Shown in pieces: positions 18,850 to 26,291 of a stretch of 64,000 nucleotides of DNA. Made by a program: the position numbers and the translations under genes. The notes beneath the pieces were generated by a model. The model saw only the letters and a list, made by a program, of their open reading frames with translations. It searched no databases and was not told the origin of the DNA. The stretch is from positions 25,166-89,165 of the forward strand of contig JADZAF010000057.1 of the NCBI GenBank assembly GCA_020852755.1. The letters are read 5' to 3'. The stretch comes from Bryobacterales bacterium. GTDB lineage: Bacteria > Acidobacteriota > Terriglobia > Bryobacterales > Bryobacteraceae. The stretch's first letter is position 1; the number at the start of each line of letters is the position of its first letter.

Positions 18850-18930
18850 GCGGTCCTCCGGACTCCGGTCCCCCATTTCACCACACTCGGATCAAAGGGG
18901 ACAGAGGGAATTACCGGGGTGTGCATCAGC

Positions 18931-18959
18931 TTGACGGGGCGACGCCCGGAGTGTACTAT
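18931..18959 (+). promoter_or_regulatory. Sigma-70-type promoter of the apiose operon
   Basis: TTGACG (18931-18936) and TACTAT (18954-18959) are separated by 17 bases, close to consensus. The start point would be near 18966, giving a very short leader before the ribosome site GGAGGA (18969-18974) and the TTG start at 18982. Confidence 0.7.
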
Positions 18960-18981
18960 CGCCGTCTCGGAGGAAAGAACC

Positions 18982-19824
18982 TTGACTACCATCGCCCTGC
19001 TGGGCGCGGGCGGCAAGATGGGCTGCCGCTGCACCGACAATCTGAAGAAATCCGACTACGGGGTCCGCCACGTGGAGATCAGCCCGGGCGGCATCGCGGC
19101 GCTGGCCGCTCGCGGCATCGCGCCCGTACCCATTGAAGAAGCGGTGCCGGGAGCCGATGCCGTCATCCTGGCCGTGCCCGACGTCGCTATCGGGAAAGTC
19201 TCCCACCAGATCGCGCCTCTGCTCCGGCCCGGCGCGCTGGTTATCGTCCTCGACGCCGCCGCGCCCTATGCGGGCGAACTGCCGGACCGGACCGACATCG
19301 GCTACTTCGTCACGCACCCCTGCCATCCCCCGGTCTTCAACGACGAGACCGATCCGGAAGCCCGCCGCGACTTCTTCGGAGGCATCAAGGCCCGCCAGCA
19401 CATCGTGTGCGCGCTGATGCAGGGCCCCGAGGAGGCCTACGTCCTGGGCGAACAGATTGCCCGCACCATCTTCGCACCCGTCATGCGGGCCCACCGCTGC
19501 ACCATGGAGCAGATCGCCATCCTGGAGCCCGCCCTTTCGGAGACCGTGGCCGCCACCTGCGTCACCGTGATCCGGGAGGCCATGGAGGAAGCCATCCGCC
19601 GCGGGGTGCCGCGCGAGGCGGCCCGCGACTTCCTGCTCGGGCATATTCACATCGAGCTGGCCCTGGTCTTCGAGGAGCTGACCACGGCGCGCTTCTCCGA
19701 CGGCGCGATGAAGGCGATCGAAGAAGCCAAGGCGGTCCTCTTCCAGCCGGACTGGAAGAAGGTTTTCGAGCCCGAAGAGATCCGCAAGAGCGTCCGCAAG
19801 ATCACCGCGGCGGCCCGAGCCTGA
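18982..19824 (+). CDS. apnO: D-apionate oxidoisomerase (phosphogluconate-dehydrogenase-like)
   Basis: 280 residues. ApnO converts D-apionate to 3-oxo-isoapionate with NAD. The N-terminal Rossmann motif is LLGAGGKMG (residues 6-14), followed by VILAVPD and a helical C-terminal domain (HRCTMEQIAILEPALSET, DFLLGHIHIELA) of the phosphogluconate-dehydrogenase C-terminal type seen in ApnO. I start at TTG 18982 with GGAGGA 7 bases upstream. The next genes look like apiose dehydrogenase, apionolactonase and oxo-isoapionate decarboxylase, which makes ApnO the natural reading. Alone it would only be called a 3-hydroxyacid-dehydrogenase relative. Confidence 0.75.
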   Translation: MTTIALLGAGGKMGCRCTDNLKKSDYGVRHVEISPGGIAALAARGIAPVPIEEAVPGADAVILAVPDVAIGKVSHQIAPLLRPGALVIVLDAAAPYAGELPDRTDIGYFVTHPCHPPVFNDETDPEARRDFFGGIKARQHIVCALMQGPEEAYVLGEQIARTIFAPVMRAHRCTMEQIAILEPALSETVAATCVTVIREAMEEAIRRGVPREAARDFLLGHIHIELALVFEELTTARFSDGAMKAIEEAKAVLFQPDWKKVFEPEEIRKSVRKITAAARA

Positions 19825-19838
19825 CGTCCGGAGCGACT

Positions 19839-20861
19839 ATGAGCAACCTGCGATTTGCCGCCTTCGGGGCGGGATTCTGGGCGCGCTTCCAATTGGCCGG
19901 CTGGCGCGAAGCGGGCGGCGCGGACTGCGTGGCTATCTACAACCGGACGAGAAGCAAGGCGGAGTCCCTGGCCCGGGAGTTCTCCATCCCCGCGGTTTAC
20001 GACAATGCGGAAGAACTCCTGGACAGGGAGCGGCTGGACTTCGTCGACGTCATCACCGATGTGGACACCCACGCGCGCTTCGTTCACCTGGCCGCGGCGC
20101 ACAAGCTGCCTGTGATCTGCCAGAAGCCCCTGGCGCCCAGCCTGGCGGAGGCCGAGGGCATGCTGCGGGCCTGCCGCGAGTCCGGAGTTCCCCTGCTGGT
20201 GAACGAAAACTGGCGCTGGCAGACTCCCATACGCGAGCTGAAGAGGGCGCTGGAGGCGGGCGTCATCGGGCGGCCGTTCCGCGCCCGCATCGACATGATC
20301 TCCGGCTTCCCGGTGTTCCGGAACCAGCCCTTCCTGCGCGAACTGAAGCAGTTCATCCTGACCGACCTGGGCAGCCACACCCTGGACGTCGCCCGCTTCC
20401 TGATGGGAGAGCCCGACCGGCTCTACTGCCAGACCCACCGGGTGCATTCCGGCATCCAGGGCGAGGACGTGGCCACCATCATGCTGAGCGTTCCCGGGGC
20501 CACGGTGCTGGTGGAGATGGCCTACGCGGAAAACTATCTGGAACGCGACCGCTTCCCGGAAACCTTCATCTTCGTGGAAGGCGACCGCGGCTCGGCGGAA
20601 CTGGCGCCCGATTTCTGGATCCGGGTGACCACCAGGGAAGGCACGCATGCCCGGCGCTGCCCGCCGCCCCGCTACCCGTGGGCCGACCCCGCTTACGACG
20701 TGGTGCATTCCAGCATCGTGCCCTGCCAGGCCAACCTGCTGGCGGCGCTCAAGGGCGAGCAAGCGGCGGAAACCAGCGGCGAGGACAACCTGAAAACCGT
20801 GCGCCTGGTCTTTTCCTCCTATGAATCCGCGGCCGCGGGCCGGGCGGTCGATCTGCGATGA
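19839..20861 (+). CDS. apdH: D-apiose dehydrogenase (Gfo/Idh/MocA family)
   Basis: 340 residues, cytoplasmic (no signal). ApdH oxidises D-apiose to D-apionolactone with NAD. Visible: Rossmann motif AAFGAGFWARFQLAGW (residues 7-22), the cofactor-side VAIYNRTRSKAE, the catalytic-type lysine in ICQKPLAPS, and TDLGSHTLDVARFLMG in the C-terminal domain. The GAGFWARFQ opening is characteristic of this dehydrogenase subgroup as I know it. It begins 14 bp after apnO with GGAG upstream, and its stop overlaps apnL by 4 bp. Confidence 0.78.
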   Translation: MSNLRFAAFGAGFWARFQLAGWREAGGADCVAIYNRTRSKAESLAREFSIPAVYDNAEELLDRERLDFVDVITDVDTHARFVHLAAAHKLPVICQKPLAPSLAEAEGMLRACRESGVPLLVNENWRWQTPIRELKRALEAGVIGRPFRARIDMISGFPVFRNQPFLRELKQFILTDLGSHTLDVARFLMGEPDRLYCQTHRVHSGIQGEDVATIMLSVPGATVLVEMAYAENYLERDRFPETFIFVEGDRGSAELAPDFWIRVTTREGTHARRCPPPRYPWADPAYDVVHSSIVPCQANLLAALKGEQAAETSGEDNLKTVRLVFSSYESAAAGRAVDLR

Positions 20862-22801
20862 CCCGCAACGTCCTCTACTACGGCAGGGAGGAGCCGCTCC
20901 CGGAGAAGATCCCGCTGCGCGCCGGGCCGCTCTCGCTGATTTTTGAACAGGGCCTGCTGCGCTACGTGCGCCTCGGCGATAGCGAAATCCTGCGCGCCGT
21001 CTATGCCGCCGTGCGCGATGCCAACTGGGGCACCCTGCCGAACCGCATCTCCAATCTCTCCGTCCAGCGCGGCGCCGGCACGTTCCAGATTCGCTACGAC
21101 GTGGAGAACCGGCAGGGCGGCATCGACTTCCGCTGGGCGGGAAGCATCACGGGCGACGAGCGGGGCACGGTCGTTTTCCGGATGAAGGGCAAGGCGCACT
21201 CGACGTTCCGCAAGAACCGCATCGGTCTCTGCGTGCTGCACCCCATGGATTGCGCGGGCCGGCCCTGCACGGTCGAGAAGACCGGCGGCAGCCGGCAGAG
21301 CGGCGCATTCCCGCTGTACATCTCACCCCATCAGCCGTTCTTCGATATCGCCGCGATCACCCATGAAGTCGCGCCCGGGATTGCCGCCGAGGTGCGCTTC
21401 TCGGGCGAGGTCTTCGAAATGGAGGACCAGCGCAACTGGACCGACGCCTCCTTCAAGACCTACTGCACCCCGCTGAGCCTGCCTTTCCCCGCGGAAATCA
21501 AGGCCGGCACGGAGATCGACCAGTCGGTGACGCTCACCCTGCGCGGCACGGTTCCGGAAGTTCCGGCGCGCGCGGCGGGCGGCGCTGTCAGCATCGGATT
21601 CTCCGATCTCGGCGCGCGCCCGCTGCCGGCGATCGGCCTCGGCATAGCCGGCCATGGCGGCGCGCCTGGAGAAAAAGAGGTCGAGCGCCTCAAGGCATTG
21701 CACCTCTCCCATCTGCGCGCCGATCTGCGGCTCTCCGATATCAGCACCGTGGAACGCGCCTGCGCGGAATCCGAAGCGCTGGGCCTTCCGCTCGAGGCGG
21801 CTCTCTTCCTCAGCGGCGCGGCGCCCGATGAACTGCGGCGCCTGGCCGAACACCTCGCCCGGCGCAAACCCCGCATTGCCCGCTGGCTGGTGTTTCACGA
21901 AGCGGAGAAATCCACCCGGCCGGAATGGGTTGCGCTGGCCCGCGAGCACCTGTCCGGCCACGACCGCGCCGCGGCCTTTGTTTCCGGCACCAACGCTTAC
22001 TTCACGGAACTGAACCGGGAACGGCCTGAAACCGCGCTTTTGGACGGCGCTTGTTTCTCCATCAATCCGCAGGTGCACGCCTTTGACAACGACACGCTGG
22101 TAGAGAACCTGGCCGCGCAGGCCGCGGCGGTGGCTTCGGCGCACCAGTTCCTGGGCGCGCTTCCCGTCGTGATCTCGCCGGTCACCTTGACGCCGCGCTT
22201 CAACCCGTCCGCGACCGGCCCGGACGCCGCGCCCCCGCCCGGCGACTTGCCGTCCCAGGTGGATCCCCGGCAGATGTCGCTCTTCGGAGCGGGCTGGACG
22301 GCCGGCAGCCTCAAGCACCTGGCTGAAGCCGGCGTGGCAAGCGTCACCTACTATGAGACCTCCGGCTGGCACGGTGTCATGGAGACCGGGACCGGTTCTG
22401 CTCTCCCGCAACGTTTTCAATCCATTCCCGGCGGCGTGTTTCCTCTCTATCACGTACTGGCTGATGCAGGGGAGTTCCGCGGTGGGGAAGTTCTTCCTTC
22501 CCGCTCCAGCCATCCGTTGCAGGCGGAAGTTCTCGTCCTGCGCCGTGAGGGCCATCTGCGCATTCTGGTCGCCAGCTTTCAGCCGGAAGTGCAGTCCGTC
22601 CGGTTGAGCGCCGCGGCGCTTGGGCGGAGTGTGCGGCTCCGGACTCTGGACGAAACCAGCGCCGCGCGGGCCATGGCGGCGCCGGAGCAGTTCCGGCAGG
22701 AGCCGGGACAGCTCATCGAAATCACCGGCCAGGAGCTGGAACTGAGCCTGCGGCCGTATGCGGTGGCGCGGATCGATACATCACTGAAGGAGAGTCCATG
22801 A
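20858..22801 (+). CDS. apnL: D-apionolactonase
   Basis: 647 residues with no signal peptide and no common domain that I can name. It is similar in length and layout to ApnL, which opens D-apionolactone to D-apionate: an N-terminal beta-rich domain (about 1-225; HSTFRKNRIGLCVLHPMD, then RNWTDASFKTYCTPL), a central barrel-like domain (about 230-560) and a C-terminal beta domain. The call rests mainly on position: it lies between ApdH and OiaC and overlaps both flanking genes by 4 bp, so the order of reactions is filled. If the context were ignored, it would be a large hypothetical hydrolase. Confidence 0.72.
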   Translation: MTRNVLYYGREEPLPEKIPLRAGPLSLIFEQGLLRYVRLGDSEILRAVYAAVRDANWGTLPNRISNLSVQRGAGTFQIRYDVENRQGGIDFRWAGSITGDERGTVVFRMKGKAHSTFRKNRIGLCVLHPMDCAGRPCTVEKTGGSRQSGAFPLYISPHQPFFDIAAITHEVAPGIAAEVRFSGEVFEMEDQRNWTDASFKTYCTPLSLPFPAEIKAGTEIDQSVTLTLRGTVPEVPARAAGGAVSIGFSDLGARPLPAIGLGIAGHGGAPGEKEVERLKALHLSHLRADLRLSDISTVERACAESEALGLPLEAALFLSGAAPDELRRLAEHLARRKPRIARWLVFHEAEKSTRPEWVALAREHLSGHDRAAAFVSGTNAYFTELNRERPETALLDGACFSINPQVHAFDNDTLVENLAAQAAAVASAHQFLGALPVVISPVTLTPRFNPSATGPDAAPPPGDLPSQVDPRQMSLFGAGWTAGSLKHLAEAGVASVTYYETSGWHGVMETGTGSALPQRFQSIPGGVFPLYHVLADAGEFRGGEVLPSRSSHPLQAEVLVLRREGHLRILVASFQPEVQSVRLSAAALGRSVRLRTLDETSAARAMAAPEQFRQEPGQLIEITGQELELSLRPYAVARIDTSLKESP

Positions 22802-23820
22802 ACGGGAACCTGGGCTGGGGCATCGCCGGAGTGCTGCTGGGCGGTTTGCTCAACGGCAGCTTCGTGGCGCCCATGAAGCGGCTGCACGCCTGGAAATGGG
22901 AGAACAGCTGGTTCGTCTATTCGGTTTCGGGTCTGCTCCTCGTGCCCTGGCTGGTGGCCCTGGCGGTGGTGCCGGAACTGGGCGCGATCTTCGTTCAGAC
23001 CTCCGGGGGCACGCTGCTGAAGGTGCTGCTGTTCGGATTCGGCTGGGGCGTTGGTTCGGTGCTGTTCGGCCTCGGGGTCAGCCGCATGGGACTCTCGGTC
23101 GGTTACGGCATCATCCTGGGATTGATCGCGCCCATCGGCACCTTCCTGCCGCTGGTCGTGCTGCACCCGGAGCGCCTGTGGACGCGGCAGGGCCTTGCCC
23201 TGGTGATCGGGACGCTGATCGTGATCGGCGGCATCGTGTTGTGCGCGGCGGCCGGCGGCATCCGCGAGCGGGCGGTCAAGCCTGCTGCTGAAGGAGCCGC
23301 GCGGAGCGGGTATGGCACGGGGCTGCTGATTTGCATTCTGGCCGGCATCTTCTCGCCGATGCTGAATTTCGCTTTCGTATTCGGCGAGGAGTTGCAGCAG
23401 CGGGCGCTGGCGGCGGGCGCCGGCACGGCCATGGCTTCGAATGCCATCTGGTCGCTGTGCCTGACGGCCGGTTTCATCGCCAATGCCGGCTACGCCGCCA
23501 TCCTGCTGCGGCGGAACGGGACCTGGAGGCTTTTCTCGCCGGACAAGGCCCCGGCCGGGCACTGGATCGGCGGCAGTCTCATGGGCATCATCTGCTTCGC
23601 CAGCTTCATGACCTACGGTTCGGGCGCCACCGCTCTCGGCGATCTGGGCGGCATCGTGGGCTGGCCGCTGTTCATGGCCATGAGCCTGATCACCTCGAAC
23701 CTGCTGGGCCTGCTGACGGGCGAATGGGCGGGCGCGCCGAAGAAGGCGTACCTGTATTCGCTGGCGGGCATCGGCCTGCTGATCGTGGCCATCACCATCA
23801 TCTCGAGAGGCAACGCATGA
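22798..23820 (+). CDS. RhaT-family sugar transporter inside the apiose operon (copy 2)
   Basis: 340 residues, about ten membrane helices. It shares the RhaT plan with copy 1 at 17.9 kb: GVLLGGLLNGSFVAPMKRL at the start, GFGWGVGSVLFGLG, a central soluble loop, and LLGLLTGEWAGAPKKA near the end. ATGA overlaps join it to apnL upstream and to the decarboxylase downstream, so it is made together with the apiose enzymes and is the best candidate for the D-apiose importer. Known apiose loci that I recall use other transporter classes, so this would be an alternative. Substrate not proven. Confidence 0.85.
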   Translation: MNGNLGWGIAGVLLGGLLNGSFVAPMKRLHAWKWENSWFVYSVSGLLLVPWLVALAVVPELGAIFVQTSGGTLLKVLLFGFGWGVGSVLFGLGVSRMGLSVGYGIILGLIAPIGTFLPLVVLHPERLWTRQGLALVIGTLIVIGGIVLCAAAGGIRERAVKPAAEGAARSGYGTGLLICILAGIFSPMLNFAFVFGEELQQRALAAGAGTAMASNAIWSLCLTAGFIANAGYAAILLRRNGTWRLFSPDKAPAGHWIGGSLMGIICFASFMTYGSGATALGDLGGIVGWPLFMAMSLITSNLLGLLTGEWAGAPKKAYLYSLAGIGLLIVAITIISRGNA

Positions 23821-24629
23821 AGCTGGGCATTGGCGCCTACACCTACATGTGGGCCATCGGCCTTCCCGGGGCCGAGCCCGAGAGCCCGATGAGCTGGCGG
23901 GAGCTGTTCACGCAGGCGCGGGCGTTCGGGGTCCGCGTGGTGCAGTTCGGACCCAACCTGCCGCTGGAGAAACTTCCGGAAGCCGAACTGGACGCCCTCG
24001 CCCGGCAGGCGCGCGAGTGGAACCTGGAGATCGAGGCGGGCACGCGCGGCATCGACCCGGAGCCGCTGCGGCGTTCCATCGCCGTCGCCCGGCGCTGCGG
24101 CGCGACCCTGCTTCGCTCGGTGCCCGAGGTCGGCCGCGGGGAGATCCCTTCACCCGAAGCTTTCGTCGCCAGCGTCCGCTGCGTCCTGCCCGACCTGGAG
24201 GCAGCCGGGATGCGGCTCTCGCTCGAAAACACACGGATTCCCGCAGCGCAGCTCAGCCAGGCGATCGACGCGATCGGCAGTTCGCTGGTGGGCATCACTC
24301 TGGATACCGTCAACTCCCTGGCGATTCCCGAAGGGACCGAGCAGGTGGCCCGCACCCTGGCCCGCCACACGTTCTGCCTGCACCTGAAGGACTTTGTGGT
24401 CTTCCGCGAGTGGCACATGGCGGGCTTTCGCGTGGAAGGCCGCCCGGCCGGGCAGGGACAGCTCAACGTGCCCTGGCTGCTCAGCCTGCTGAAGGCCGCC
24501 GGCCGCTCCCCGAACGCCATTCTGGAACTTTGGACGCCGGAGCAGGCCACGCTCGCGGAAACCATCGCGCTCGAGCGGCGCTGGGCGGAAGAAAGCATTT
24601 CCTACCTGCGCCGCCACATTCCCGATTGA
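23817..24629 (+). CDS. oiaC: 3-oxo-isoapionate decarboxylase (xylose-isomerase-like TIM barrel)
   Basis: 270 residues. OiaC decarboxylates 3-oxo-isoapionate to L-erythrulose. The protein is an AP-endonuclease-2/sugar-isomerase TIM barrel: GIGAYTYMWAIGLPG at the start, LEIEAGTRGI, then SLENTRIP and GITLDTVNS with metal-ligand acids, and CLHLKDFV. Alone it would be a generic sugar phosphate isomerase/epimerase; its place as last gene of the apnO-apdH-apnL operon supports OiaC. The ATG overlaps the stop of the transporter (ATGA). No kinase for erythrulose is nearby. Confidence 0.68.
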   Translation: MKLGIGAYTYMWAIGLPGAEPESPMSWRELFTQARAFGVRVVQFGPNLPLEKLPEAELDALARQAREWNLEIEAGTRGIDPEPLRRSIAVARRCGATLLRSVPEVGRGEIPSPEAFVASVRCVLPDLEAAGMRLSLENTRIPAAQLSQAIDAIGSSLVGITLDTVNSLAIPEGTEQVARTLARHTFCLHLKDFVVFREWHMAGFRVEGRPAGQGQLNVPWLLSLLKAAGRSPNAILELWTPEQATLAETIALERRWAEESISYLRRHIPD

Positions 24630-24692
24630 GCGCAAACCCGCTTGTAACCGCGGCCGCGAAGTGGCAGTCTTGTCTGGGGAGGGAGAGCACTG

Positions 24693-26096
24693 ATGCGCAG
24701 GAGAGCTTTCATCCGATCGATGGCCGCGGCCCCCGCCGCCGGCCTGTTTCACTTCCCTTGCGGATTCGTCCCGCAAGCGCCGGCGCAGCCGCGCGGCGGG
24801 ATGGCGCAGGCCGGTCCCTTCAGCCCGAGCGAGGGTGCAAACAATCCGTTCGGCGTGGCGCAGGGCGTACATCCCGGCAGAGTGGCGTGGGTCCGCGACA
24901 CGAAAGCCACGCGCTGGGACGGCACGACCGGAAAATGGTGGGAGGACGCCTACAGCGATCAGGCGGCAGCCGCCCGCATGATGTCCCGGGTTCTCAGGGA
25001 TCTGACCGGCCGGAAAAACGACAAACAGGCCTGGGACACCCTGTTCCGCCACTTCAATGAAACGCACCGGGCGGGAGGCTCCGGGTACCGTCCAGGGGAA
25101 AAGATCGCCGTCAAGATCAACTGCAATCAGGACCGCTCCGCCGAGTGGGGCGTTCCGCGGGCCGGCGGTCCTCCGGGCGGCTTTCGCGGCGGACCTCCCC
25201 GGCCGCCCTTGAACGGGCTGCCCAGCCCCCACGTCGTGGCGGCCCTGGTGAACCAGCTGATCCAGGCGGGGGGCGTGCGCGGCGAGGACATCCTGCTCTT
25301 CGAAGTCGCCCAGGGGCGCAACATCGGCCGGCCCATCTATGAACGGATCCGGGCCAATTCCAATCCTCAGTTCCAGCAGGTCCGGTTCCTGGTCAACAAC
25401 GACTACGGATTGGGCGGGCGGCTATCGCCGGAGCCCGACGAGTCCCACCCCATCCATTTCTCAAAGGCGGAAGTGCCGGTGGGCTACCTGCCGCGCCAGG
25501 TGACCGAGGCGAAGTACATGATCAACCTGGCCATCCTGCGGGCGCACGGGATGGCGGGCCTGACCCTGACCGGGAAGAATCATTTCGGATCGGTTCACTT
25601 TCCGAATGACGGCGGCTGGACTCCCAGGGTCCTGCATCCCCAGGTGCTGCGGACTCAGGCCATGGGCTCCTACAACTGCCTGGTGGATTTGATGGGGCAT
25701 CCGCACCTGGGAGGCAAGAGCATGCTCTATATGCTCGACGGGCTCTATGCGTCGGCGCATAACGAGGGCAACGTGATCCGCTTCGCCTCCCTGGGAGACA
25801 CCTGGGCCGCCAGTCTGCTGGCCAGCCAGGATCCCGTGGCGATTGATTCGGTCGGGCTCGACATTCTGAGGAACGAGCCGCGCGCCACCGAAGTCCGGGG
25901 CAACGCCGACAACTATCTGCACGAAGCCGCGCAGGCCGCCCGGCCGCCCTCCGGCACGGTATACGATCCGGGCAAGACCGGCCGGTCGATCGCCAGTCTC
26001 GGCGTGCACGAACACTGGAACAACGCCGCCGACCGAAAGTACTCGCGCAACCTGGGGCGAAAAGAAGGCATAGAGCTGATCGCCGCGCTGGGGTAG
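24693..26096 (+). CDS. Tat-exported DUF362 protein
   Basis: 467 residues. The signal (RRRAFIRSMAAAPAAGLFHF) is Tat-like. The DUF362 domain covers about 125-430: GEKIAVKINCNQD, PHVVAALVNQLIQAGG, VTEAKYMINLAILRAHGMAGLTL, GKNHFGSVHF and LASQDPVAIDSVGLDI. DUF362 proteins have unknown function; some are fused to ferredoxin domains, absent here. A Gly/Pro-rich insertion (about 155-172) interrupts the domain. It follows the apiose operon by 63 bp with a good ribosome site (GGGGAGGGAGAG), so it may be co-transcribed. I cannot assign a reaction. Confidence 0.82.
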   Translation: MRRRAFIRSMAAAPAAGLFHFPCGFVPQAPAQPRGGMAQAGPFSPSEGANNPFGVAQGVHPGRVAWVRDTKATRWDGTTGKWWEDAYSDQAAAARMMSRVLRDLTGRKNDKQAWDTLFRHFNETHRAGGSGYRPGEKIAVKINCNQDRSAEWGVPRAGGPPGGFRGGPPRPPLNGLPSPHVVAALVNQLIQAGGVRGEDILLFEVAQGRNIGRPIYERIRANSNPQFQQVRFLVNNDYGLGGRLSPEPDESHPIHFSKAEVPVGYLPRQVTEAKYMINLAILRAHGMAGLTLTGKNHFGSVHFPNDGGWTPRVLHPQVLRTQAMGSYNCLVDLMGHPHLGGKSMLYMLDGLYASAHNEGNVIRFASLGDTWAASLLASQDPVAIDSVGLDILRNEPRATEVRGNADNYLHEAAQAARPPSGTVYDPGKTGRSIASLGVHEHWNNAADRKYSRNLGRKEGIELIAALG

Positions 26097-26186
26097 GCCG
26101 AACGGGAACCGGCCCGCGCAGGTTCACGCGGCAGCATAGGCCTCAACCGGCAGGAAGTGGGCTGTTTCCGGCAGGGGGCGGCGAGA

Positions 26187-26196
26187 GTGACGTCAC
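26187..26196. promoter_or_regulatory. 10-bp palindrome upstream of the second TonB receptor
   Basis: GTGACGTCAC is a perfect palindrome about 96 bp upstream of the receptor start. It could be an operator or activator site. The 195-bp region from the DUF362 stop to the receptor holds no gene. Confidence 0.25.
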
Positions 26197-26253
26197 GGCG
26201 TATTGAAACGTGCGCCACAATCGGGCTGGAACCGTAACTCGCCTCTTACGCAT

Positions 26254-26283
26254 TTGCTGTAAGCGCGCCTACTTCGATACCAT
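26254..26283 (+). promoter_or_regulatory. Candidate promoter placing the start point next to the ATG
   Basis: TTGCTG (26254-26259), an 18-base spacer and TACCAT (26278-26283). A start point about 7 bases downstream would be at 26290-26291, directly before ATG 26292, and no Shine-Dalgarno is visible. This suggests a leaderless mRNA. Confidence 0.35.
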
Positions 26284-26291
26284 TAGCTCAA

